Assembly: GCA_034096865.1 (NCBI GenBank)
Contig: JAWQFJ010000660.1
Span: 32,501 to 96,500 of the forward strand
Direction: 5' to 3'
Length of the DNA: 64,000 nucleotides
Source of the DNA: Theodoxus fluviatilis
Taxonomy: Eukaryota > Mollusca > Gastropoda > Cycloneritida > Neritidae
Part shown: piece by piece, positions 24,655 through 37,062 of the stretch
Numbering within the stretch: position 1 is the first letter of the stretch
Layout of the letters: each line of letters opens with the position of its first letter
Program-made: the position numbers and the translations under genes
Notes under the pieces: generated by a model
Seen by the model: only the letters and a program-made list of their open reading frames with translations
What the model was told of the DNA's origin: nothing
The model's database searches: none

Positions 24655-25184
24655 ACCCCACCACACAGCACTCGCGATTCCCCATCACACAGCACTCATG
24701 ATCCCCACCACACAGCACTCATGATTCCCCTCCACACAGCACTCATGATTCACCACCACACAGCACTCATGATTCCCCACCACACAGCACTCATGATTCC
24801 CCACCACACAGCACTCACGATTCCCCACCACACAGCACTCATGATCCCCCACCACACAGCACTCATGATCCCCCACCACACAGCACTCATGATTCACCAC
24901 CACACAGCACTCATGATCCCCCACCACACAGCACTCACGATTCACCATCACACAGCACTCATGATTCACCACCACACAGCACTCACGATTCCCCATCACA
25001 CAGCACTCATGATTCACCACCACACAGCACTCATGATCCCCCACCACACAGCACTCACGATTCCTCACCACACAGCACTCATGATTCACCACCACACAGC
25101 ACTCACGATTCCTCACCACACAGCACTCATGATTCACCACCACACAGCACTCATGATCCCCCACCACACAGCACTCATGATTCA
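24655..25184. repeat. 24-bp minisatellite, left block (about 22 copies)
   Basis: The unit contains CACCACACAGCACTCATGAT plus CCCC/TCCC/TCAC/TCCT variants, and some units are 23 bp. The block ends in ATTCA at 25180-25184, exactly where the LTR-like element begins, and the same array resumes at 27337. The two blocks are therefore one array split by an insertion. Confidence 0.97.
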
Positions 25185-27336
25185 TGTCGCAAGATTGCGC
25201 AAGGGAAGAGAAAAGAAGAATAAAGAAATCATAATCTGTTCTATTGTCTTTAACTGGTACGTTAGGGACGGACGCTGGGCGTTATTTTTAGTAACTAAGG
25301 TCAGAGGGCATGGCTTGTTACTACCCGTCTGGAGGACGGGGGGTGGGTTTTCACCGTAGAACAGGGGGTATGATAGAATGTTCTTTTCGTAGGTCACGGA
25401 GGTGAGTTCCGTGGACTTTGCTCCCCACGTGTTAGTACGCGTGCCTTATGACCCACGTGATATGGGTATCGAATGATCTCATTGGCTAATGAGATCGGGG
25501 ACGCTGACCGTTGAGCGTTTTGGCGCCTTCTGGAATTCACTTCACCGCTTGCTGTTTGAGCAAGTAGACGCGTTGTAGCGCGCTCCGCTGTAGACTCGCG
25601 AGAGGGCATGTCGCCTTGCGCGAGGGCTATCACCAGTCGCTGTGTGCACCACAGGAGGGTGGCAACCGTCTCCGTCAAGGGTCTGTTTGAGATTCCTTAT
25701 CCACTTCTTATCCCAGTCATTGTGGGACTTGTGTGACTTAGAGGGCCTAAGGGGCTTATTCTCTGTCAGTTTTAATTCCATGTTTATCACGTCTGTAAGA
25801 GTGATAGGAATTAAGAGAGGGATCTGTAGTCGGTACTATCCTTCTGTCGTATCTGTATTGTTCTTCTGGGAAGCAAACGAGTACAGGATACTAAGTGTGG
25901 GACTTACGTGCTATGTGTCGCTGAGCAGAAGCTGTCTTGTCAGGACTCATGAGTTAACGTAAAGATGCTAATCGAAGCAGTCTATAATTCTCTAACGCGC
26001 CCTGTTAGGAGAATTCGTCCTCACTTATACGCGTATGCCCTGACGCGTAACACGCCAGGCGTGTGAGTGCGGTAGGCACGCGCCTATGACCGCATAGTAG
26101 AGGTTAGGAATGTTGGGAGGGGTCAAGGTCATTCGATAGACGCTCTGCCCATTAGAGTAATTCCTCCCTCTCTCTTGTATTGCATCGTGTAGTGCAATAG
26201 CGTGACTCGCTTGGGAGCGGTCACAGGTCTAGTGAGCAAAGCTTATGTCGGGGTGGGGTAGGTAGGTCATCCCTGGACCTGATTGCTGCTGCCGCCATCG
26301 CCGAACATCGGACGCTTGTCTGCTGGGGAGATCCTCGGGTCACCGGAGTGACTCGACCTACTTTGGGACCGCCTGCTGGGAGGAGCCCGGGTGCCTGGAG
26401 CCACCTACCGAGGGGGTGAGAGGACAGTTCTCATCCGGATTACCAGAGACGCTACTGAGACCGGGGAGGCCTGAGGTTGGAACCTCATGCGCTCCACTCA
26501 CTGAGGACACAGGGGTCGGCTGAGATCGGATTTATGTGTGTACTTCTTGTGGAAGGAAGGGACAGCTTTGGTAAGCATTGGCTTTTATAAATCTTTACCC
26601 GTCGGGGGTGACAGCTGGACTCGCGAGGAACTGTGATCCTAGTGTTGTTAAAGTGCCAGTTTGTAGGTGGTTGTCAAACCAATCTGGGAAGAAGCAGAGA
26701 CGCTATCCGTGTAAGCCTGAGCAGAGGGTTTTTCAGAGACGCTGCCCAAGCCCTGCTGCGAGAGGGTATGATTGGAACTTGAGCCACTATAAATCTAAAC
26801 TAATTCTTGGTCTGGAGAATTGAGTTTTGTTGATGGTCACTTTGTCTTCTCTCTGCCGTTACCGCGCTAGCGGAGCGAGAATTCCTTTCCCTTCACTGTG
26901 AGAGTGAACCCATTCATAAGCATGACACTGTGTTGTTGTTGTATGCTAATTATGGCCCGGAGCCCAGGTCAACCTCAGCGGCTGCTGTGATTGGCCGAGC
27001 CCAGGTCGGTTCTAGGAAGCCGGTGGAAGCTCCGCCCGCCTGGGGCGAGAGAATTTACGCTTGGGCTTGTGCGAAGTCTGGAGTGTGTTATTGTTTTGGG
27101 GGTGGCCAATTTTTGGGGGTGGCCTTTTCTTTTGACTTTTATTACTGATTAAACTTGTCATTGAATTGAACTTCCTCCTCAGTTGTCTATTTTTGTTGTT
27201 GTTTTCCCCCTTTTTATATTATTTATGGTTGCAGAAACATGGTGATTGGGTTTTGGTTGAAAACCTAGTGGCTAGTAGTGGTGATAGTCCAAGGTGTTAA
27301 GGATTATTCATACACACACCACATTATCCCGTCACA
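25185..27336 (+). mobile_element. Solo-LTR-like element (2.15 kb) inserted in the 24-bp array
   Basis: The element begins TGTCGCAAG and ends CGTCACA (TG...CA). It is flanked by ATTCA (25180-25184) and ATTAA (27337-27341), a 5-bp target duplication with one substitution. Removing the element and one duplicate restores a normal array unit (GATTCA followed by CCACCACACAG), strong evidence for the boundaries. It has no long coding frame. TGATTAAACTT at about 27147 lies roughly 190 bp from the 3' end, matching the related element at 20042-22933. The hallmarks fit an LTR retrotransposon reduced to a solo LTR; the length is large for an LTR, so a non-autonomous derivative is also possible. Confidence 0.7.
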
Positions 27337-30018
27337 ATTAACCACCACACAGCACTCATGATCCCCCACCACACAGCACTCATGATCCCCCACCACACAG
27401 CACTCATGATTCACCACCACACAGCACTGATGATTCACCACCACACAGCACTCATGATTCCAAACAACACAGGACTCATGATTCCTCACCACACAGCACT
27501 CATGATTCCAAACAACACAGGACTCATTATACCCCACCACACAGCACTCATGATTCACCACCACACAGCACTCATGATTCACCACCACACAGCACTCATG
27601 ATCCCCACCACACAGCACTCATGATCCCCCATCACACAGCACTCATGATCCCCCACCACACAGCACTCATGATCCCCCATCACACAGCACTCATGATTCC
27701 TCACCACACAGCACTCATGATTCCCCACCACACAGTATTCATGATTCCAAACAACACAGGACTCATTATACCCCACCACACAGCGCTCATGATACACCAC
27801 CACACAGCACTCATGATCCCCACCACACAGCACTCATGATCCCCCATCACACAGCACTCATGATCCCCCACCACACAGCACTCGCGATCCCCCACCACAC
27901 AGCACTCGCGATTCCCCACCACACAGCACTCATGATTCACCACCACACAGCACTCATGATTCCTCACCACACAGCACTCATGATTCACCACCACACAGCA
28001 CTCATGATTCCCCACCACACAGCACTCATGATCCCCCACCACACAGCACTCATGATTCCCCACCACACAGCACTCATGATTCCCCACCACACAGCACTCA
28101 TGATCCCCCACCACACAGCACTCATGATCCCCCACCACACAGCACTCGCGATCCCCCACCACACAGCACTCGCGATTCCCCACCACACAGCACTCATGAT
28201 TCACCACCACACAGCACTCATGATTCCCCATCACACAGCACTTATGATTCCTCACCACACAGCACTCATGATTCCCCACCACACAGCACTCATGATTCCT
28301 CACCACACAGCACTCATGATCCCCCACCACACAGCACTCATGATTCACCACCACACAGCACTCATGATTCACCACCACACAGCACTCACGATTCACCACC
28401 ACACAGCACTCACGATTCCCCACCACACAGCACTCACGATTCCTCACCACACAGCACTCACGATTCCCCATGACACAGCACTCACGATTCCCCATGACAC
28501 AGCACTCATGATTCCCCATGACACAGCACTCATGATTCACCACCACACAGCACTCACGATTCCTCACCACACAGCACTCATGATTCGTCACCACACAGCA
28601 CTCATGATTCACCACCACACAGCACTCACGATTCCCCACCACACAGCACTCACGATTCCCCACCACACAGCACTCACGATTCCTCACCACACAGCACTCA
28701 CGATTCCCCATGACACAGCACTCATGATTCCCCATGACACAGCACTCATGATTCCCCACCACACAGCACTCATGATTCCCCACCACACAGCACTCATGAT
28801 TCCCCACCACACAGCACTCATGATTCCCCACCACACAGCACTCATGATTCCCCACCACACAGCACTCATGATTCCCCATGACACAGCACTCATGATTCCC
28901 CACCACACAGCACTCATGATTCCCCACCACACAGCACTCACGATTCCCCACCACACAGCACTCACGATTCCCCATGACACAGCACTCATGATTCCCCATG
29001 ACACAGCACTTATGATTCCCCACCACACAGCACTCACGATTCCCCACCACACAGCACTCACGATTCCCCACCACACAGCACTCATGATTCCCCACCACAC
29101 AGCACTCATGATTCCCCACCACACAGTATTCACGATTCCCCATGACACAGCACTCATGATTCCCCATGACACAGCACTTATGATTCCCCATGACACAGCA
29201 CTCATGATTCCCCATGACACAGCACTCATGATTCCCCATGACACAGCACTCATGATTCCCCATGACACAGCACTTATGATTCCCCATGACACAGCACTCA
29301 TGATTCCCCATGACACAGCACTCATGATTCCCCATGACACAGCACTCATGATTCCCCACCACACAGCACTCATGATTCCCCACCACACAGCACTCACGAT
29401 TCCCCACCACACAGCACTCACGATTCCCCATGACACAGTACTCATGATTCCCCATGACACAGCACTTATGATTCCCCACCACACAGCACTCACGATTCCC
29501 CACCACACAGCACTCACGATTCCCCACCACACAGCACTCATGATTCACCACCACACAGCACTCACGATTCCCCACCACACAGCACTCACGATTCCCCACC
29601 ACACAGCACTCATGATTCCCCATGACACAGCACTCATGATTCCCCACCACACAGCACTCATGATTCCCCACCACACAGCACTCACGATTCACCACCACAC
29701 AGCACTCACGATTCCCCACCACACAGCACTCATGATTCCCCATGACACAGCACTCATGATTCCCCACCACACAGCACTTATGATTCCTCACCACACAGCA
29801 CTCATGATTCCCCACCACACAGCACTCATGATTCACCACCACACAGCACTCATGATCCCCCACCACACAGCACTCATGATTCCCCACCACACAGCACTCA
29901 CGATTCCCCACCACACAGCACTCACGATTCCTCACCACACAGCACTCATGATTCGTCACCACACAGCACTCATGATTCCCCATCACACAGCACTCATGAT
30001 TCCTCACCACACAGTACA
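27337..30018. repeat. 24-bp minisatellite, right block (about 111 copies)
   Basis: Same unit as 24655-25184. Variants form local clusters: CATGACACAG units dominate about 28470-29640, and AAACAACACAGGACTCATTA units occur only near 27460-27775. This fits local unequal exchange. The plus strand reads an 8-residue repeat such as MIPHHTAL for 766 residues and the minus strand cysteine-rich repeats; neither is taken as a gene. Confidence 0.97.
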
Positions 30019-30287
30019 CAGTATATTACGTGCGTGTGTTCGCAATAACGAGCGAGTTAACAAACGGATGTATGAACTTAGGGATGATACTGTTCACAGC
30101 GTCATCATTATTCGAAATAAACCGGTGTCTGAGTGAGACACGCGGCACTTTAGGTCACGTGTCAATTGCGTGTTTAAAGCTGAAGTTGCCTGAGCTGTCG
30201 TGCGATGACCTCTGCGCTGACCTCGTCCAAAGAAGTTGAATGCTTTGAATGCCGCCACACGTGGCGCGCTAAGTGGAAGTATCGGCA
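30019..30287. other. Spacer, no gene seen
   Basis: Single-copy DNA between arrays. It contains CGAAATAAACC near 30115 and a GTCACGTGTC site near 30156. It could be an element end, but no boundary is visible. Confidence 0.4.
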
Positions 30288-31436
30288 TCGCAGTCGTGCA
30301 TGTGGCTGTCGTGCATGTGGCTGTCGTGCATTTCGCTGTCGTGCATGTGGCTGTCGTGCATGTGGCTGTCGTGCATTTCGCTGTCGTGCATGTGGCTGTC
30401 GTGCATGTGGCTGTCGTGCATGTGGCAGTCGTGCATGTGGCTGTCGTGCATGTGGCTGTCGTGCATGTGGCTGTCGTGCATGTGGCTGTCGTGCATGTGG
30501 CTGTCGTGCATGTGGCTGTCGTGCATGTGGCTGTCGTGCATGTGGCTGTCGTTCATGTGGCTGTCGTGCATGTGGCAGTCGTGCATGTGGCTGTCGTGCA
30601 TGTGGCAGTCGTGCATGTGGCTGTCATGCATGTGGCTGTCGTGCATGTGGCTGTCTTGCATGTGGCTGCATCGCAGTCGTGCATGTGGCTGTCTTGCATG
30701 TGGCTGTCGTGCATGTGGCCGTCGTGCATGTGGCAGTCGTGCATGTGGCTGTCTTGCATGTGGCTGCATCGCAGTCGTGCATGTAGCATTCGTGCATGTG
30801 GCAGTCGTGCATGTGGCTGCATCGCAGTCGTGCATGTAGCATTCGTGCATGTGGCTGTCGTGCATGTGGCAGTCGTGCATGTGGCAGTCGTGCATGTGGC
30901 TGCATCGCAGTCGTGCATGTAGCATTCGTGCATGTGGCTGTCGTGCCTGTGGCTGTCGTGCATGTGGCAGTCGTGCATGTGGCTGTCGTGCATGTGGCAG
31001 TCGTGCATGTGGCTGTCGTGCCTGTGGCTGTCGTGCATGTGGCTGTCGTGCATGTGGCTGTCGTGCATGTGGCTGTCGTGCATGTGGCAGTCGTGCATGT
31101 GGCAGTCGTGCATGTGGCTGTCGTGCATGTGGCTGTCGTGCATGTGGCAGTCGTGCATGTGGCTGTCGTGCATGTGGCTGTCGTGCATGTGGCTGTCGTG
31201 CATGTGGCTGTCGTGCATGTGGCTGTCGTGCATGTGGCAGTCGTGCATGTGGCTGTCGTGCCTGTGGCTGTCGTGCATGTGGCTGTCGTGCATGTGGCTG
31301 TCGTGCATGTGGCTGTCGTGCATGTGGCAGTCGTGCATGTGGCAGTCGTGCATGTGGCTGTAGTGCATGTGGCTGTCGTGCATGTGGCTGTCGTGCATGT
31401 GGCTGTCGTGCATGTGGCTGTCGGGCATGTGGCTGT
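30288..31436. repeat. 15-bp minisatellite, about 77 copies
   Basis: The unit is GTGCATGTGGCTGTC, with GGCAGTC, GGCCGTC and GTGCCTG variants. A longer variant block (GGCTGCATCGCAGTC, then ATGTAGCATTC) appears about four times between 30660 and 30930, marking a higher-order duplication. All six frames are open for long stretches; the apparent His-, Cys- and Val-rich proteins are artefacts. Confidence 0.97.
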
Positions 31437-32040
31437 CTGAGGCAGCAATTTAGAGCAAGAACCAAGAGCAGTCTCGCTCTAAAAGAAGGGAGCTGTAAAG
31501 ATCTGTCGTGAATGGGGCTGTAGCTCCCCAGGCATACTGTAGTTGCATAAACCGCTCTCTGCACGGCCCTTCACATCCGCTGTGTGGCTCCTGTCACCAG
31601 GCACGCTGGTCTTGCTGACCTCTGCATGCCAGCTCTTGTGGTCAGTGTTCATGCGCTCAGCTTCACAATATTTGAATCGCTTTTGAATTCGGACTTGCCT
31701 TTGTACTGCAGGAAATCACCTCTGCGCTTGGAGAGTAGCGAGTCTTTTAATCGGCTACTTGCAGCTGTCACAACTGATCACAGAGACAACGACGTGAAAG
31801 AGGCGACAGCAGACAGAGAGGCAGGGAGAGAAGGAGAGACAGAAAGGAGGACGAATGACAACACGGCGTGCAGACAGGCAGAAGCGCACCACTGCAAGGG
31901 TCACGTGACAGCCGCGTGCAACTTCGGGTCGACAAGATCACTGTCGTCGTCACTGTCAACACGGGCAGGTCACGTGGTCAATTGCGTCACTGTGCCAGAC
32001 CTTGCCCTCCCTGACCTGTGTGGCATGTGGAAGCTAGAGG
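31437..32040. other. No gene seen
   Basis: About 600 bp of apparently single-copy DNA. A plus-strand frame from 31584 lacks recognisable domains and runs into the G-rich tract, so I do not call it. Confidence 0.5.
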
Positions 32041-32130
32041 AGACGGGGTGGGGGGTGGGGGTGGGGGGTGGGGGGTGGGGGGTGGGGGTGGGGGTGGGGG
32101 GTGGGGGTGGGAAGGGAGGGGGGATAAGGG
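32041..32130 (+). repeat. G-rich tract with strong quadruplex potential
   Basis: At least ten runs of four to six G separated by single T (GGGGGTGGGG pattern) lie on the plus strand, with further G runs to about 32165 and at 32200-32260. This is one of the most G-dense stretches in the window. Confidence 0.9.
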
Positions 32131-32442
32131 GTGTTTGGATTGGGAATGGTGGGGGGGTGGAGTGAATTGATGCTTGTTGGGGGTTAGATTGAGGGTAGGG
32201 CTAAGGCTGGGGGTGCGTGAGTGTGGTTACATTTGGGTGGGGGTGGGGTATTTGGGGTTGAACTGCAGCGCTGTGCCCTTGTCTTTCTATCGAGTTGCCT
32301 CACTGTGTGTGCACTCCGTGCCTTGCCTCTGGCTTCTGGTCTCGCCTCCTCCCCGAGTCTCAGACTCACGTCTCCCCCGTCCCTGGCCAGCCCGCCACAG
32401 CTGTGCAGGGTCGATGTCCATGCGCATTCTGTAAACCCGAGT
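32131..32442. other. No gene seen
   Basis: G/T-rich and then mixed sequence between the G tract and the second dispersed-repeat copy. Nothing recognisable. Confidence 0.45.
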
Positions 32443-32845
32443 CAGTAGTATTGACTCTGGCACAGTTCGCAATGAATGCGTAATAGGCTTGACCCTTGGC
32501 ATTACAGCCTTACGCCAAAAATAGTTCGTTCTGATACTATTTTTCTCTCCACTTTTTACAGAAATCATTCAGATGTAAAAAATTGGTTCCATTTCAACGC
32601 AAACATTGTATTGTATCGAATAAACGCTTGTTTGTTGTCTCAACAAGAGTAAGTTAAGAGTTTTGTGCGAAATAGTCTTAGAACTACTTTAACGGCGTAT
32701 GTCAGGGAGCACATCGGCTATCCCACAAGCCTCTCGTGTGACCTCCGCTTGCATAAATTGGCCAAAAACCTTCCATCACGTGATGTGAACTGTGCTAGAG
32801 ATACTTTTGCCGGTAGGCGAAATCTCTAGTTTACTAGAATGGTCC
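32443..32845 (-). repeat. Dispersed repeat family, copy 2 (inverted relative to 3072-3460)
   Basis: The reverse complement aligns with 3072-3460 over nearly its whole length, with small indels. Shared landmarks: CCGGCAAAAG, TCTCTAGCACAGTT, CACATCACGTGATGG, GGCTTGTGGGATAGCCGAT and CATTCATTGCGAACTGTG. It carries no coding frame. Confidence 0.8.
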
Positions 32846-33404
32846 ATGCGTGCATCGCGGTCAAGTCCGTTGTTGTGAGTGGCAACCCACATCGCCCCTC
32901 GGAAACAGAGAGAGCAATGTAGGCCAAGGTACGAGGGAGGAATGTTTGTCGCAAGTCCTCATGGCTACTCCAAGCTGCTCCGTGCAAGACAGTAAGGCGA
33001 AAGACGCATTGACGCCATCTTTCGTCCCGGTGGTGGAGGGAATAACGTGTCTTTACGCTCTCCGACGCATGAGAAACGCAAGGAAACAGACACCCAACCA
33101 CGTGACAAAGGTATCACATCATCGAAGGAAAGTAAAAATTCAACTGTGCACCCATTCGCGTGATCTCTTGCCGCGTCTTCAGCTATGCACCCAACACATT
33201 CAGTCAGTCGGTAACTCAGTACCGATGCGTGGCAAACTGGCGTCACCGTATTTGGACATAAAGGTTTCCTTTAATCTTATCGATGTTTCGATGTACGACA
33301 GAAATGTGTCCAGAGAGAGACAGCACAGTTTCCATGCCCCATCTCGCAATGCCCTCTCGTCCGGAAGTCCTCAATGTCAGCACCCTCTAGCGCCTAGTGC
33401 AATG
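32846..33404. other. No gene seen
   Basis: About 560 bp of apparently single-copy sequence. Short frames on both strands have no recognised similarity. A CACGTG site lies near 33098. Confidence 0.5.
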
Positions 33405-35565
33405 CCAGATACCGCCAGACACCGCCAGACACTGCCAGACACCGCCAGACACCGCCAGACACCGCCAGACACCGTCAGACACTGCCAGACACAGCCCGAC
33501 ACTGCCAGACACTGACAGACACTGCCAGACACCGTCAGACACTGCCAGACACCGCCAGACACTGCCAGACACCGCCAGACACTGCCAGACACCGCCAGAC
33601 ACTGCCCGACACCGCCCGACACCGCCAGACACTGCCAGACACCGCCAGAAACCGCCAGACACTGCCAGACACCGCCAGACACAGCCAGACACTGCCAGAC
33701 ACCACCAGACACTGCCAGACACCGCCAGACACTGCCAGACACTGCCAGACACCGTCAGACACTGCCAGACACCGCCAGACACTGCCAGACACCGCCAGAC
33801 ACTGCCAGACACCGCCAGACACTGCCAGACACTGCCAGACACCGCCAGAAACCGCCAGACACCGCCAGACACCGCCAGACACCGCCAGACACTGCCAGAC
33901 ACTGCCAGACACTGCCAGACACCGCCAGAAACCGCCAGACACTGCCAGACACTGCCAGACACTACCAGACACCGCCGGACACTGCCAGACACTGCCGGAC
34001 ACCGCCAGACACCGCCAGACACCGCCAGACACCGCCAGACACTGCCAGATACTGTCAGACACTGTCAGACAATGCCAGACACTGCCAGACACTGCTAGAC
34101 ACCGCCAGACACCGCCAGACACCGCCAGACACTGCCAGACACCGCCAGAAACCGCCAGACACTGCCAGACACCGCCAGACACTGCCAGACACTGCCGGAC
34201 ACCGCCAGACACCGCCAGACACCGCTAGACACCGTCGGACACCGCCAGACACCGCCAGACACCGCCAGACACTGCCAGATACTGTCAGACACTGTCAGAC
34301 AATGCCAGACACTGCCAGACACTGCCAGACACCGCCAGACACCGCTAGACACCGCCAGACACTGCCAGACAACGCCAGACACTGCCAGACACCGCCACAC
34401 ACTGTCAGACAATGCCAGACGCTGTCAGTGACAGCCAGACACTGCCAAACACTGCCAGACACTGCCAGACACCGCCAGACACTGTCAGACAATGCCAGAC
34501 GCTGTCCGTGACAGCCAGACACCGTCAGACACTGCCAGACACCGCCAGACACTGCCAGACACTGCCGGACACTGCCAGACACTGCCAGACACCGCCAGAC
34601 ACTGCCAGACACTGCCAGACGCTGCCAGACACTGCCAGACACTACCAGACACCGCCAGACACCGCCAGACACCGCCAGACACTGCCAGACACTGCCAGAC
34701 ACTGCCAGACAATGCCAGACACTGCCAGACACTGCCAGACACTGCCAGACACCGCCAGACACCGCCAAACGCCGCCAGACACTGCCAGACACTGCCAGAC
34801 ACCACCAGACACCGCCAGACACCGCCGGACGCTGCCAAACACTGCCAGACACCGCCAGACACCGCCAGACACAGCCAGACACTGCCAGACACCGCCAGAC
34901 ACTGCCAGACACTGCCAGACACTACCAGACACCGCCAGACACCGCCAGACACTGCCAGACACTGCCAGACACTGCCAGACACCACCAGACACCGCCAGAC
35001 ACCGCCAGACACCGCCGGATGCTGCCAAACACTGCCAGACACCGCCAGACACCGCCAGACACAGCCAGACACTGCCATACACCGCCAGACACTGCCAGAC
35101 ACTGCCAGACACTACCAGACACCGCCAGACACCGCCAGACACTGCCAGACACCGCCAGACACTGCCAGACACCGCCGGACACTGCCAGACACCGCTAGAC
35201 ACCGCTAGACACCGTCAGACACCGTCAGACACCGCCAGACACTGCCAGACACTGCCAGACACCGCCAGACACCGCCAGACACCGCCAGACACCGCCAGAC
35301 ACTGCCAGACACTGCCAGACACTGCCAGACACTGCCAGACACTGCCAGACACTGCCAGACACTGCCAGACACCGCCAGACACCGCCAGACACCGCCAGAC
35401 ACTGCCAGACACTGCCAGACACCGCCAGACACCGCCAGACACTGCCAGACACCGCCAGACACTGCCAGACGCTGTCAGACACTGCCAGACACCGCCAGAC
35501 ACTGTCAGACAATGCCAGACGCTGTCAGACACTGCCAGACACCGCCAGACACCGCCATCCGTGTC
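33405..35565. repeat. 10-bp minisatellite, about 215 copies
   Basis: The unit is ACNGCCAGAC (N mostly C or T), almost without indels for over 2.1 kb. Rare variants (GTCAGTGACAGCC, GTCAGACAATGCC, CTAGACACCG) recur in the same order at several places (about 34050, 34280, 34400, 34490, 35500), revealing multi-unit duplications. The frame rotates every unit and returns at 30 bp, giving DTARHRQTLP-like and WQCLAVSGSV-like pseudo-proteins. Confidence 0.98.
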
Positions 35566-36204
35566 GCCTGTCCCATTGTCATGCAGGAAATCTCTCTGTC
35601 CAGTGGATTGGGAAGGAGAAAAGAAAGACGAAATGTACGGAAGGCAAATGCTTTTAAAGAAATCAGTGTGAAGTCAAATGCTCCAAATACTCAATTTTTT
35701 ATGAGAGAACAGGAATACTACAATTCATTGGCCATTGAACAACTTCAGTTCTGAATCCACTCCGAATCACCACAACTTTATTCAGAGCTGCGATAATTGT
35801 AGACTTGCTCACATGACCAAAGTGCTAAATAGTGATGCCTTTCTACCCAGAATGACACAGCGACGCCACGTCGTAGACATGGCAACTTTCCATACGGCCT
35901 TGATCTGTTCTCTCCAGACATTGCCTTCAGGGACACCGATACTAAAATGTCGATCTGCTGGCCATGGGGTTAAGGAGGTTCAATGTGGAGGTCACACTTG
36001 AGTGGAAAGTTTCGTCATAAAGCCTTTGTGCATATATATTCAAACGGTGTAGGTTAGATAGATCTTTGCAGGATCGTCTTGGATCTCGGCCTCTGTGCTT
36101 GGAGTCTGTGCTGCACCGACCGCGATGTGACCAGAAATGCATCTCAGGGCAAGACGCACACTCGCAACTGCGATTCGCGTATATGCGTTAATTTGCCACA
36201 CTTC
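35566..36204. other. No gene seen
   Basis: About 640 bp of apparently single-copy DNA. No frame resembles a known protein. Confidence 0.5.
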
Positions 36205-36976
36205 CTTGAACCACAGACCTAAGGCCTTGCACGCCACATTCCCTTGAACCACAGACCGAAGGCCTTGCACACCACATTCCCTTGAACCACAGACCGAAGG
36301 CCTTGCACACCACATTCCCTTGAACCACAGACCGAAGGCCTTGCACACCACATTCCCTTGAACCACAGACCGAAGGCCTTGCACACCACTTCTCTTGAAT
36401 AACAGACAAAAGACCTTGCACACCACATTCCTTGAGCCACAGACCGAAGGCCTTGCACACCACATTCCCTTGAACCACAGACCGAAGGCCTTGCACACCA
36501 CATTCCCTTGAACCACAGACCGAAGGCCTTGCACACCACATTCCCTTGAACCACAGACCGAAGGCCTTGCACACCACATTCCCTTGAACCACAGACCGAA
36601 GGCCTTGCACACCACATTCCCTTGAACCACAGACCGAAGGCCTTGCACGCCACATTACTTGAACAACAGACCGAAGGCCTTGCACAAAACGTTTCCCAGA
36701 ATAATAGACCGAAGGCCTTGTACAGAATGTTCCTCAGAATAACAGACCGAAGGCCTTGCACAGAACGTTTTCTCAGAAGAACAGACCGAAGGCCTTGCAC
36801 AGAATGTTCCTCAGAAGAACAGACCGAAGGCCTTGCACAGAACGTTCCTCAGAAGAACAGACCGAAGGCCTTGCACAGAATGTTCCTCAGAAGAACAGAC
36901 CGAAGGCCTTGCACAGAACGTTCCTCAGAAGAACAGACCGAAGGCCTTGCACAGAATGTTCCTCAGAAGAACAGAC
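36205..36976. repeat. 38-bp minisatellite, about 20 copies, two subfamilies
   Basis: The shared core is ACAGACCGAAGGCCTTGCAC. To about 36650 the linker is of the ACCACATTCCCTTGAACC type; from about 36660 it becomes AGAATGTTCCTCAGAAGA. So one array holds two homogenised subfamilies with a short transition zone. It ends at an N gap. Confidence 0.95.
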
Positions 36977-36984
36977 NNNNNNNN
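36977..36984. other. Assembly gap (8 N)
   Basis: Eight N directly between two different tandem arrays. The junction is therefore not established. Confidence 0.95.
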
Positions 36985-37062
36985 GGGGTAAGGATAGACC
37001 CCCCAGTGGGTTGGGGGTAAGGATAGACCCCCCAGTGGGTTGGGGGTAAGGATAGACCCACC
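36985..37062. repeat. 30-bp minisatellite, about 2.5 copies
   Basis: GGGGTAAGGATAGACCCCCC followed by AGTGGGTTGG, repeated, with the last copy diverging. The array is truncated on the left by the gap. Confidence 0.85.

Noticed and set aside
27701..30136. Frames of over 760 codons on both strands (His/Thr-rich and Cys-rich)
   Set aside because: Both are readings of the 24-bp minisatellite; open frames on both strands at once are expected from a stop-free unit.
31584..32165. 193-codon plus-strand frame
   Set aside because: Its C-terminal third is the G-rich tract read as Gly/Val, and the rest has no recognisable feature.
33387..35671. Multiple overlapping 200-400 codon frames
   Set aside because: They are the three rotations of a 10-bp unit on each strand.
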